From contig JASBZD010000012.1 of the NCBI GenBank assembly GCA_029983595.1, positions 1 to 19,558 on the forward strand: a stretch of DNA of 19,558 nt, read 5' to 3'. The notes under the pieces are model-generated. The model had not been told where the DNA came from. It saw nothing but the letters and a program-made list of their open reading frames with translations, and did no database searches. This stretch comes from Peptoniphilaceae bacterium. Its GTDB lineage: Bacteria; Bacillota; Clostridia; Tissierellales; Peptoniphilaceae. The translations under genes were made by a program, and so were the position numbers. This document shows, in pieces, positions 7,658-14,779 of this stretch. Each line of letters begins with the position of its first letter. The stretch's first letter is position 1.

Positions 7658-8239
7658 TTAAACTTCAGTTCTATTTAAAATAGCGATATTAATAGTCTGA
7701 TCATCATAAAAATCCATATCACTGCCAAATGGGAGTCCATATGCGATTTTTGAAACTTTTATTCCAGATGGTTTTAAGAGTTCTGAGATATAAGTAATTG
7801 AAGCCTCACCAGAAATACTAGGGTTAAATGCTAAAATTACTTCAGAAATATTTTCATCTCTTATTCTCTCAATAAGTTTTTTAATTTTTTGATCCCCATC
7901 AGGTGAATTTATAATATCTCCATGAAGTACATGATATACTCCATTATATCTGCCAGCTTTTTCAATAGATAATACATCTTTTGGGTTTTCCACAACACAT
8001 ATAATATCTTTTTCTCTTAAACTACTAGAGCAAATTTCACAAGGATCAGAATCAGTAATATTATTGCAAATACTGCATAACTTTGAGTTAGATTTTGCAT
8101 TAGAAATAGCATTTACTAGCCCATTTACTCTATTTGGATCCATATTGATAATATAATATGCTAAGCGTCTAGCCGTCTTATCACCAATCCCAGGGAGTCT
8201 GTTAAGCTCATTTACAAGATTTTCAATAGGATTATCCAT
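7658..8239 (-). CDS. recR: Recombination mediator protein RecR
   Basis: 193 aa, close to the usual 195-200. Part of the RecFOR pathway, loading RecA on gapped DNA with RecO. Order of parts: helix-hairpin-helix with LPGIGDKTARRLA (15-27), a zinc site with Cys55, Cys58, Cys67 and Cys70, a Toprim domain from about residue 79 (ICVVENPKD) to 174, and the C-terminal GLPFGSDMDFYDDQTI, equivalent to the usual GxPxGGxxEYxDxxTL. ATG start, 4 bp after the ybaB stop, with AGGA about 10 nt upstream. Third gene of the dnaX unit, an arrangement conserved in most bacteria. Confidence 0.95.
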   Translation of the reverse strand: MDNPIENLVNELNRLPGIGDKTARRLAYYIINMDPNRVNGLVNAISNAKSNSKLCSICNNITDSDPCEICSSSLREKDIICVVENPKDVLSIEKAGRYNGVYHVLHGDIINSPDGDQKIKKLIERIRDENISEVILAFNPSISGEASITYISELLKPSGIKVSKIAYGLPFGSDMDFYDDQTINIAILNRTEV

Positions 8240-8243
8240 TAAA

Positions 8244-8582
8244 TTATAGTCCTGGAATATTCATACCGCCAGTAAGCTCAGATACTTTTTTATTTTGCAT
8301 ATCTTCTACATCTTGAGAAGCAGCATTTACACAAGCTATGATAAGATCTTGTAGCATTTCCACATCATCAGGATCTACAATATCTTTATCAATGTGAAGC
8401 TCTACTAGTTCTTTTTTACCATTCATTAAAACTTTTACAGCTCCGCCACCAGCAGTAGTTTCAAATATTCTTTCATCCATCTCCAGTTGAGCTTTTTCCA
8501 TTTCTTTTTGCATTTTCTCAAACTGTTTCATCATGTTGTTCATGTTACCTGGCATTCCACCACCAAATTTATTTCTAGCCAT
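8244..8582 (-). CDS. ybaB: YbaB/EbfC family nucleoid-associated protein
   Basis: 112 aa. A small dimeric DNA-binding protein thought to act on nucleoid structure or together with RecR. The Gly/Met/Asn-rich N-terminus (GGGMPGNMNNMMKQ) leads into a helix MQKEMEKAQ, the strand segment TAGGGAVKVLMNGKKEL, and a helix ending in GGMNIPGL, all typical. ATG start with a strong AGGAGG that overlaps the dnaX stop codon, so it is coupled to dnaX. Confidence 0.94.
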   Translation of the reverse strand: MARNKFGGGMPGNMNNMMKQFEKMQKEMEKAQLEMDERIFETTAGGGAVKVLMNGKKELVELHIDKDIVDPDDVEMLQDLIIACVNAASQDVEDMQNKKVSELTGGMNIPGL

Positions 8583-8590
8583 TTTTCCTC

Positions 8591-10198
8591 CTAAATTATA
8601 GTAATATTATCCTCACCGATAATATTTTTTAAATTTTCTATATCTTCATCTATTAAAGAAGTATCAGCTTTACTTTCTACTACTTCTACGATTATATTCG
8701 TATTATAAAACATACTTATAGCGTTTTCAACGACCTGTCTATTCTTTGGATCATTTAAAGATCTAATATGAAACCCAAAACTCTCGTCATATTCAATAAA
8801 TAGCTTATTACCCTCAAAATCCTTAGGATTTCCATCAAATATTAATGCGCCGATTCTAGGGTTTTTAGATCTTATATCAGCCTTAATATTATTCCAGTCA
8901 TTTTTTATAACATCTATATTTATATTACTATTATCTACTGGCTTTTCATTAGTTTTATTTTCATCTAAAGTTTCTTCTATTTTATTTTTAATAGTATTTT
9001 TAGTATTTTCAGTTTTCTTAATAGTTGGTTCTTTATCTAAATGCTTATCTTCTACTCTATTATCTGTCTTTATTTTATTTATATTTTTATTTTCCGATAC
9101 TCTTTCTGTCGATATGCTATTTTTATCAGGGTTTAAAACCTCGATTAAAGAAATCTCTAATAAAGTGCGCTTTTGTGCTGAGTATTTAATCTGATTTATA
9201 TTCTCTATAAGTTTTTCCATAGTATATAAAATCTCTTCTAGTGAGATATTATTTGATTTTTCTATATATACCTCACTATTAGTTGTAATAAACTGTTCTA
9301 CAGAATCTTTAGAAACTTTAGCAATCATTATATTTCTATAATAATTAAGGATATTCTTTGAAAGAGTTTCTATATCTTTTCCAGAACTTATAGCAATATC
9401 TAAAGAAGATAATAGCTTCTGTGGATTTTTTAAAATAAGACTATCTACTATCTCCCCTATTACCTTATCATCTACTATTCCTAGAGCTTCAACTACCATC
9501 TCATAAGTGATATTTTTTGTATCGGATGCTAAAACCTGCTCCAAAAGACTTTCTGCATCACGCATTGAGCCATCCGCATTAGTTGCAAGAAGTTTTAAAG
9601 CCTCTTTATCAACATTTAATCCTTCTTTTATCGTAATATCTTCTAGAGATTTAACTATTTCTTCACTAGTAATTCTTTTAAATTGGAATTTTTGACATCT
9701 AGATAAAATAGTAAGTGGGATCTTTTCAGGTTCAGTCGTTGCTAAAATAAAAATTAAATGGACTGGGGGTTCTTCAAGGATTTTTAAAAGCGCATTAAAA
9801 GCCCCCTTAGATAGCATATGTACCTCATCAATAATATATACTTTATATTTTAATGAAGCAGGTTTATAAAAAGCACGGTCCTTAAGATCTCTTATATTAT
9901 CCACACCATTATTAGAAGCAGCATCTATCTCAATAATATCAATAGAAGAATTATCTAGACTTTCTAAACAATTCTCACATTTATTACAAGGATTTGGGCC
10001 ATCTTCAAGGCAGTTTACAGCCCTAGCAAAAATCTTAGCACATGAAGTTTTTCCCGTACCTCTAGTCCCCGAAAAAAGATAGGCATGAGAAATCTGATTG
10101 TTTTCTATTTGATTTTTTAAAATAGTAGTAACATGCTCCTGTCCGACTATTTCGTCAAAAGTTTTAGGTCTATATTTTCGATAAAGTGCCTGATACAT
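8591..10198 (-). CDS. dnaX: DNA polymerase III subunit tau/gamma
   Basis: 535 aa. ATPase of the replicative clamp loader. The AAA+ core has Walker A GTRGTGKT (44-51), a zinc site with Cys63, Cys71, Cys74 and Cys77, Walker B IIDEVH (122-127) and the sensor SRC (166-168). The region about 355-425 is a Lys/Asn/Glu-rich linker, and residues 430-535 form the tau C-terminal domain. ATG start with GGAG 5 nt upstream. A possible -1 slippery site at codons 432-433 is listed separately. The gene lies behind the frr terminator, and I find no convincing promoter in between. Confidence 0.95.
   Translation of the reverse strand: MYQALYRKYRPKTFDEIVGQEHVTTILKNQIENNQISHAYLFSGTRGTGKTSCAKIFARAVNCLEDGPNPCNKCENCLESLDNSSIDIIEIDAASNNGVDNIRDLKDRAFYKPASLKYKVYIIDEVHMLSKGAFNALLKILEEPPVHLIFILATTEPEKIPLTILSRCQKFQFKRITSEEIVKSLEDITIKEGLNVDKEALKLLATNADGSMRDAESLLEQVLASDTKNITYEMVVEALGIVDDKVIGEIVDSLILKNPQKLLSSLDIAISSGKDIETLSKNILNYYRNIMIAKVSKDSVEQFITTNSEVYIEKSNNISLEEILYTMEKLIENINQIKYSAQKRTLLEISLIEVLNPDKNSISTERVSENKNINKIKTDNRVEDKHLDKEPTIKKTENTKNTIKNKIEETLDENKTNEKPVDNSNINIDVIKNDWNNIKADIRSKNPRIGALIFDGNPKDFEGNKLFIEYDESFGFHIRSLNDPKNRQVVENAISMFYNTNIIVEVVESKADTSLIDEDIENLKNIIGEDNITII
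8898..8906 (-). other. Candidate -1 ribosomal frameshift site in dnaX
   Basis: In the zero frame, codons 431-433 contain the heptamer A AAA AAT (8906 down to 8900). After a -1 slip the next codon is TGA (8900-8898), giving a product of about 433 residues that ends at the linker/tau-domain boundary. No upstream Shine-Dalgarno-like stimulator and no clear downstream hairpin are visible, and A runs are common in this genome, so this is a candidate only. Confidence 0.3.
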
Positions 10199-10218
10199 AT
10201 ACGCTCCATTATATAATT

Positions 10219-10253
10219 AAATAAAAAGCATACGACTATTAGCCATATGCTTT
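10219..10253 (-). terminator. Rho-independent terminator after frr
   Basis: Minus strand: AAAGCATA (10246-10253) pairs perfectly with TATGCTTT (10225-10232) around a 13-base loop, followed by TTATTTAATT. It lies between frr and dnaX. The loop is large and the T run is interrupted, so read-through into dnaX is plausible. Confidence 0.7.
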
Positions 10254-10269
10254 AAAAAAACTAAATTTA

Positions 10270-10824
10270 CTAGATTTCCATTATATCGTCTTGTTTTTTT
10301 GAAGTCAGTTCGTCGATTTTTTTAATAAACTCGTCAGTTAATTTTTGAGCTTCATCTTCTAGTCTTTTTTTATCATCTTCAGAAATATCGCCAGCTTTTT
10401 CATCTTTTTTAATCTCGTCAATGGCATCTCTTCTGATATTTCTAATATGAACTTTTGCATCTTCTCCATATCCGCTAACTACTTTAGTAAGCTCTTCACG
10501 TCTTTCAGTAGTAAGAGCAGGAATAGCAAGTCTTATAATTTTACCATCGTTAGATGGGTTAAGTCCAAGATCAGAAGCTAAAATCGCTTTTTCGATCTCT
10601 GGAATAAGTTTTTCATCCCATGGTTGAATAGTTATTAATCTAGCTTCTGGAGCAGAAATCCCAGCTATTTGGTTAAGTGGTGTCATAGCTCCATAGTATT
10701 CTACTGAGATTTTATCAAGTAATGAAGGATTAGCTCTTCCTACTCTTACATTTTTTAAATCTTCAGTATAAATAGAAATACTTTTTTCCATTTTTTCTCT
10801 ATAATCTTTTAAATATTGATCCAT
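10270..10824 (-). CDS. frr: Ribosome recycling factor
   Basis: 184 aa, the normal size (about 185). It splits post-termination ribosomes together with EF-G. Recognisable segments: an N-terminal long helix (YLKDYREKMEKS), the signature VRVGRANPSLLDKISVEYYG at about residues 26-45, LITIQPWD, and a C-terminal helix with IRRDAIDEIKK. I place the start at the ATG at 10822-10824 with GGAGG six bases upstream; an in-frame TTG five codons earlier has no ribosome binding site and would overlap pyrH. The gap to the pyrH stop is one base, so translation is probably coupled. Confidence 0.97.
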   Translation of the reverse strand: MDQYLKDYREKMEKSISIYTEDLKNVRVGRANPSLLDKISVEYYGAMTPLNQIAGISAPEARLITIQPWDEKLIPEIEKAILASDLGLNPSNDGKIIRLAIPALTTERREELTKVVSGYGEDAKVHIRNIRRDAIDEIKKDEKAGDISEDDKKRLEDEAQKLTDEFIKKIDELTSKKQDDIMEI

Positions 10825-10825
10825 T

Positions 10826-11536
10826 TTATCCCTCCACAATTGTTCCTATATTTTCTCCAATTGCTGCTCTATATATATTTTCTGAATCGTCTATTCCAAA
10901 TACAATAAGTGGTATTTCGTTATCCATACATAGAGAAGTCGCAGTAGCATCCATAATTTTTAAATTAGAGTTTAATATTTCTAAATAAGATAAATTATCA
11001 TATTTAGCAGCAGATGGGTCTTTATTAGGATCTGCTGTATATATTCCATCAGTACCTTTTTTTGCTAAAAGTATTACATCTGCATCTATTTCAGCTGCTC
11101 TAAGCGCCGCTGTAGTATCTGTAGAAAAATATGGATTTCCAGATCCAGCAGCAAAAATTACTACTCTACCTTTTTCTAAATGTCTGATAGCTCTTCTTCT
11201 AATATATGGCTCTGCGACAGCTTTCATTTCAATCGCAGTCTGAACCCTAGTTTCTACTCCGTTAGCTTCTAGGGCATCTTGAAGTGAAATAGCATTCATA
11301 ACAGTTCCAAGCATTCCTACATAATCTGATGCCGCTCTATCATTAAGTTTTACATCACGGCCTCTCCAGAAATTTCCACCGCCAACTACAATACTTACCT
11401 CGATACCTTCTTCTGTGACTTTTTTAATTTGTTTAGCCATGGTATCCATAGTATCCATATCTATACCGGTTTTTTTATCTCCTGCGAGAGCCTCACCACT
11501 TAATTTTAAGATAACTCTATTAAACTGCTTATTCAC
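10826..11536 (-). CDS. pyrH: UMP kinase
   Basis: 236 aa. It phosphorylates UMP to UDP in pyrimidine nucleotide synthesis; the bacterial enzyme is hexameric and of the amino acid kinase fold. Motifs: KLSGEAL near the N-terminus (ATP site), VVGGGNFWRG (about 50-59), the AAGSGNPYFSTDTTAALRAAE segment (about 129-150) and DATATSLCMDNEIPLIVF near the end. The start is GTG (11534-11536) with AGGAG nine bases upstream and gives the expected N-terminus. It sits in the common tsf-pyrH-frr order. Confidence 0.97.
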   Translation of the reverse strand: MNKQFNRVILKLSGEALAGDKKTGIDMDTMDTMAKQIKKVTEEGIEVSIVVGGGNFWRGRDVKLNDRAASDYVGMLGTVMNAISLQDALEANGVETRVQTAIEMKAVAEPYIRRRAIRHLEKGRVVIFAAGSGNPYFSTDTTAALRAAEIDADVILLAKKGTDGIYTADPNKDPSAAKYDNLSYLEILNSNLKIMDATATSLCMDNEIPLIVFGIDDSENIYRAAIGENIGTIVEG

Positions 11537-11567
11537 TAATCTAATCTCCTAACTTTTATTTTAGATA

Positions 11568-12215
11568 TTAAAGAGAAATTTGTTTTGCAACTTCATCAGC
11601 AAAGTTTTCGTTTCTTTTTTCTAGTCCTTCACCTAGTTCGTATCTAACAAATCTTCTAATTTTGATATTTTCACCTATTTTAGCAACTAAATTAGTTAAA
11701 AGTTGAGAAATTGTAATATCAGTATCTCTAATAAAAGCTTGGTCCATTAAAACTATTTCTTCATAGAATTTATCCATTCTACCTTCTACCATTTTTTCAA
11801 TGATATGATCTGGTTTACCTTCATTTTTAGCTTGTTCAGTTAAGATTGATTTTTCTTTTTCAATTTCTTCAGCTGGAACTTCTTCTCTAGTTAAATATTT
11901 AGGATTTGAAGCTGCAACATGCATAGCGATATCTTTAGCAAATTTTTGGAATTCTTCGTTTTTAGCAACAAAGTCAGTTTCAGAGTTAATTTCTACCATA
12001 ACCCCAATTCTTCCACCATGTACATAAGTTTCGATAATACCTTCTGATGCGATTCTATCAGCTTTTTTAGCAGCTGTTTGGATACCTTTTTCTCTTAACC
12101 ATTCAGCAGCTTTTTCTAAGTTTCCATCATTTTCTTGAAGAGCTTTTTTAGCATCCATCATACCAGCGCCAGTTTTGTCTCTTAATTCTTTTACCATTTT
12201 TGCACTAATTTCCAT
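11568..12215 (-). CDS. tsf: Translation elongation factor EF-Ts, short form
   Basis: 215 aa. Exchanges GDP for GTP on EF-Tu. The N-terminal UBA-like part MVKELRDKTGAGMMDAKKAL (residues 7-26) and the core motif ETDFVAKNEEF (about 79-89), which carries the EF-Tu-contacting Asp-Phe, are intact. It is shorter than the roughly 290-residue proteins of E. coli and B. subtilis, resembling the short EF-Ts forms known from Thermus and others, which lack part of the core and coiled-coil region. ATG start with AGGAGG upstream. It is separated from rpsB by an attenuator-like hairpin. Confidence 0.97.
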   Translation of the reverse strand: MEISAKMVKELRDKTGAGMMDAKKALQENDGNLEKAAEWLREKGIQTAAKKADRIASEGIIETYVHGGRIGVMVEINSETDFVAKNEEFQKFAKDIAMHVAASNPKYLTREEVPAEEIEKEKSILTEQAKNEGKPDHIIEKMVEGRMDKFYEEIVLMDQAFIRDTDITISQLLTNLVAKIGENIKIRRFVRYELGEGLEKRNENFADEVAKQISL

Positions 12216-12245
12216 AATATCCTCCTAAAATAAAAGTATTTATAC

Positions 12246-12276
12246 ACAACAAACGAGAGTTTTAAAAAAACCCTCG
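12246..12276 (-). terminator. Attenuator-like hairpin between rpsB and tsf
   Basis: Minus strand: a 10-bp stem CGAGGGTTTT/AAAACTCTCG (12267-12276 and 12254-12263, one G-U pair) with a three-base loop, followed by the imperfect T tail TTTGTTGTG. It begins about 10 bp after the rpsB stop. Probably a leaky terminator that lowers tsf-pyrH-frr relative to rpsB, as described for the rpsB-tsf spacer of E. coli. Confidence 0.6.
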
Positions 12277-12286
12277 AATATTATTT

Positions 12287-13099
12287 TTATTCTTCTATAT
12301 CGTCTTCTACTAGAGATTCTTCTTTAGTTTCTTCTTCGTTATTTTCTTCGATTTCTTCAGTTTTATCATTTGATTCTTCATTTGATTTTTTATCTTCAGA
12401 ATCATCATATAAAACTTCACCATCTCTACCTTCGATTATAGCATCTGCCATAGTTTGAGCAATAAGTTTAACTGCACGAATTGCATCATCATTTCCAGGA
12501 ATTGGATAATCTACTTCATCTGGATCACAGTTAGTGTCAAGAATAGCAATAGTTGGAATACCTAAAGTTTGAGCTTCTTTAACTGCTATATATTCTTTTT
12601 TAGGATCAACTATAAATATTAAATCTGGGATTCTCTTCATATTTTTAATACCACCAAGATTTTTTTCTAGTTTATCTCTTTCAGCTAGCATTTTTAAAAC
12701 TTCTTTTTTAGGATAGTTATCCATAGCTCCAGACTCTTCCATTTCGTTTAATTCATGAAGTCTGTTAATTCTTCTTTGGATAGTTTTAAAGTTAGTTAAA
12801 GTACCACCTAACCATCTTTGGTTTACATAGTGCATTCCTGATCTTTTAGCTTCAGATTCAATAGATTCTTGAGCTTGTTTTTTAGTACCAACAAAAAGCA
12901 CTTCTCCGCCTTCTGCAGCTACTTCTCTCATAAAGTTATAAGCTCTTTCAATTTCCACAACTGTTTTTTGTAAATCTATAATATAGATACCATTTCTTTC
13001 TGTGAAAATGTACTTAGCCATTTTAGGGTTCCATCTTCTAGTTTGGTGACCGAAGTGAACACCTGCTTCTAATAATTCCTTCATTGATACTACTGACAT
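12287..13099 (-). CDS. rpsB: 30S ribosomal protein S2
   Basis: 270 aa. Structural 30S protein near the platform. The core (about residues 1-228) has GVHFGHQTRRWNPKM (14-28), FVGTKKQAQ, RWLGGTLTNFKT and the IPTIAILDTNCDPDEVDYPIPGN stretch. Beyond it lies a tail of about 40 residues almost entirely Glu, Asp, Lys, Ser and Asn, making the protein longer than B. subtilis S2 (246 aa). The start is the ATG at 13097-13099, nine bases after AGGAGG; an in-frame ATG 18 codons upstream has no ribosome binding site and lies in the leader. First gene of rpsB-tsf-pyrH-frr. Confidence 0.97.
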   Translation of the reverse strand: MSVVSMKELLEAGVHFGHQTRRWNPKMAKYIFTERNGIYIIDLQKTVVEIERAYNFMREVAAEGGEVLFVGTKKQAQESIESEAKRSGMHYVNQRWLGGTLTNFKTIQRRINRLHELNEMEESGAMDNYPKKEVLKMLAERDKLEKNLGGIKNMKRIPDLIFIVDPKKEYIAVKEAQTLGIPTIAILDTNCDPDEVDYPIPGNDDAIRAVKLIAQTMADAIIEGRDGEVLYDDSEDKKSNEESNDKTEEIEENNEEETKEESLVEDDIEE

Positions 13100-13193
13100 T
13101 AATTTATTCCTCCTAGTTTTTCTACCACCTGCATCATCTAGCCTAAAAACCAATTATTGGCACCATTTAGGGTATCAACCGGTGTGCATATTT
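13100..13193 (-). promoter_or_regulatory. rpsB 5' leader with nested hairpins
   Basis: About 94 nt between the inferred start site and the rpsB ATG. Minus strand: CCTAAA (13166-13171) pairs with TTTAGG (13142-13147), enclosing CCAA/TTGG (13157-13160 with 13150-13153). Further upstream, GCAC (13184-13187) can pair with GTGC (13060s excluded; 13160-13163), giving an alternative fold. The rest is unstructured up to the AGGAGG. This could be an S2-binding autoregulatory leader, but I cannot assign a known family. Confidence 0.35.
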
Positions 13194-13199
13194 CAATTA

Positions 13200-13229
13200 A
13201 TTTTATCATATTTTACCTAAACTTTTCAA
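13200..13229 (-). promoter_or_regulatory. Promoter of rpsB-tsf-pyrH-frr
   Basis: Minus strand: -35 TTGAAA (13224-13229), 18-bp spacer, -10 TAAAAT (13200-13205) preceded by TGA (extended -10). The -35 falls in the loop of the hairpin that follows rplS. Confidence 0.65.
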
Positions 13230-13236
13230 GTCTAGG
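13216..13236 (-). terminator. Hairpin after rplS, weak terminator
   Basis: Minus strand: CCTAGACT (13229-13236) pairs with AGTTTAGG (13216-13223), one G-U pair, loop TGAAA. It is not followed by a real T run (TAAAATATG), so some transcripts probably continue into rpsB. It overlaps the rpsB promoter. Confidence 0.4.
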
Positions 13237-13259
13237 CAGTTTCTATTTTTATAAATATA

Positions 13260-13607
13260 TTAGAAAGATTTTCTTTCTTTAACTTTAGCTCTCTTACCTA
13301 CTCTATCTCTTAAGTAGTATAATTTAGCTCTTCTTACTTTACCTGATCTTACTTTTTCGATTGAAGCAATTCTTGGTGAGTGTAGTTGGAAAGTTCTTTC
13401 AACACCTACACCATATGAAGTTTTTCTTACTGTAAAAGTAGTTCTTACACCACTATTTTGGATTTTAAGCACGATACCTTCAAAAGCCTGAACTCTTTCA
13501 CGAGATCCTTCCACTATACGATAATTTACTCTAATAGTGTCCCCTACGTTAAAATCTGGTAGGTTATCTCTAAGTTGTTCTTGTTCTAACATATTAATAA
13601 TGTCCAT
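13260..13607 (-). CDS. rplS: 50S ribosomal protein L19
   Basis: 115 aa, the standard length. Located at the 30S-50S interface. Typical segments: DFNVGDTIRVNYRIVEGSRERVQAFEG-type N-terminal half, then VRKTSYGVGVERTFQLHSP, and the basic C-terminus VRRAKLYYLRDRVGKRAKVKER (read in pieces across residues 55-113). ATG start with AGGAGG overlapping the trmD stop; gap of one base. No separate L19 autoregulatory leader fits in this gap, so its level must be set by the operon or by coupling to trmD. Confidence 0.97.
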   Translation of the reverse strand: MDIINMLEQEQLRDNLPDFNVGDTIRVNYRIVEGSRERVQAFEGIVLKIQNSGVRTTFTVRKTSYGVGVERTFQLHSPRIASIEKVRSGKVRRAKLYYLRDRVGKRAKVKERKSF

Positions 13608-13608
13608 T

Positions 13609-14289
13609 TTATCCTCCTATTTTTTTTAATAATTCTGGTCGAGTCTTCCTAGTATTTTTAATTCTAGACTCTTTTCTAAATTCTTCTATATTTTTATGAT
13701 TACCCGATAAAAGCACTTCAGGAACTCTCATCCCTTCAAATACTTCAGGTCTAGTATATTGGTCATATTCTAAAAGATTATTATCAAAACTTTCTATATC
13801 TTTTGATAAATCATTTCCTAAAATACCTGGTAGATGCCTAATCGTAGTATCTATAACTACCATAGCCCCAAGCTCACCACCAGTTAAAACATAATCACCA
13901 ATAGAAAGCTCTTCATCTACATATTTATCTATAATTCTCTGATCAATTCCCTCATAATGGCCGCAAAGTAAAATTAAATGTTCATAATTTGAAAGTTCTT
14001 TTGAAATCTCCTGTGAGAAAACTCGTCCGCGTGGCGATAAATAAATTACATGAGAGTTCTCAGTTTTAACAGATTTAATCGAATCAGCTAGAGGTTGAGG
14101 CGTCATTAGCATACCTGGCCCTCCGCCATAAGTATAGTCATCGACTTTTTTATGTTTATTCTCTGTAAAATCTCTTATATCTACCGAGTTTATCTCAATT
14201 ATATTATTCTCTATTCCTCTTTTTATCATGCTATATTCTTTTATAGAGTTAGTAAATTCTGGGAATATCGTTAAAATATCAATTTTCAT
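13609..14289 (-). CDS. trmD: tRNA (guanine-N1)-methyltransferase
   Basis: 226 aa. Makes m1G37 next to the anticodon of tRNAs that read CNN codons, which prevents +1 frameshifting. SPOUT-fold trefoil-knot motifs are clear: YLSPRGRVFSQ (about 84-94), LLCGHYEGIDQR (about 107-118) and SIGDYVLTGGELG (about 128-140). The start is the ATG at 14287-14289, six bases after AGGGGA; a TTG directly upstream is too close to that site. The gene overlaps the end of rimM by 11 bp. Confidence 0.97.
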   Translation of the reverse strand: MKIDILTIFPEFTNSIKEYSMIKRGIENNIIEINSVDIRDFTENKHKKVDDYTYGGGPGMLMTPQPLADSIKSVKTENSHVIYLSPRGRVFSQEISKELSNYEHLILLCGHYEGIDQRIIDKYVDEELSIGDYVLTGGELGAMVVIDTTIRHLPGILGNDLSKDIESFDNNLLEYDQYTRPEVFEGMRVPEVLLSGNHKNIEEFRKESRIKNTRKTRPELLKKIGG

Positions 14290-14779
14290 CAAACATCCCC
14301 TTTATCGGGTTTATAGATATAATTTTATTGTCTACATCTACATTTTTTATAAACTCTTTTACAGCTGGAATATAATAATTTTTACCATCTTTTTTAATTA
14401 CATATATATCATTTGCAGCATTATTTATTATTTCTACTACTTCTCCAAGATAATTATTTTCTAAATCTACTACTTTAGAATTTATAATCTCATCTAGATA
14501 AAAAATATCTTCATCTAAATCTTTTCTTTCTTCTTCTAGTATAAATAAGCCTTGATCTTTAAATTTTAAAATTTGGTTTATATCATCAAACTCTTCAAAA
14601 GTTAGGATTACTAGATTTTTATAAAATGAAACTTCTTTAATGTGGACTTTTATTTTTTCATCCCCAATAAATAATTTTTCATATTCATTAAATCTCTCCA
14701 CATCAAAAGTGTGTGGATATACTTTTACTGCTCCTCTTATACCATGAGAGTTTGTAATACTTCCGACCTTAATATACAT
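14279..14779 (-). CDS. rimM: 16S rRNA processing/ribosome maturation factor RimM
   Basis: 166 aa. Assists maturation of the 30S head by binding S19. The N-terminal RimM domain starts with VGSITNSHGIRGAVKVYP (5-22) and the C-terminal PRC-barrel domain has LGEVVEIINNAANDIYVIKKDGKNYYIPAV in pieces across residues 111-142. The start ATG overlaps the khpA stop as TAATG, and there is no clear Shine-Dalgarno, so it probably depends on reinitiation after khpA. It overlaps trmD at the other end, an order found in many bacteria. Confidence 0.95.
   Translation of the reverse strand: MYIKVGSITNSHGIRGAVKVYPHTFDVERFNEYEKLFIGDEKIKVHIKEVSFYKNLVILTFEEFDDINQILKFKDQGLFILEEERKDLDEDIFYLDEIINSKVVDLENNYLGEVVEIINNAANDIYVIKKDGKNYYIPAVKEFIKNVDVDNKIISINPIKGMFDEN

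Noticed and set aside
10208..10213. TATAAT as the dnaX promoter -10
   Set aside because: It is directly next to the GGAG ribosome binding site and has no -35 at a suitable distance; the implied transcript would start only a few bases before the ATG.
10199..10269. SRP RNA gene (scr/ffs) upstream of dnaX
   Set aside because: Often found there in Firmicutes, but the 71-bp gap is filled by a terminator and is too short.
10825..10839. TTG start five codons upstream for frr
   Set aside because: It would overlap the end of pyrH and has no ribosome binding site, whereas the ATG at 10824 is well placed after GGAGG.
13100..13153. 18-codon N-terminal extension of S2
   Set aside because: No ribosome binding site at the upstream ATG, and a strong AGGAGG lies nine bases before the ATG at 13099, which gives the normal S2 N-terminus.
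13600..13616. L19 autoregulatory leader before rplS
   Set aside because: Only one base separates trmD and rplS, so there is no room for a leader.
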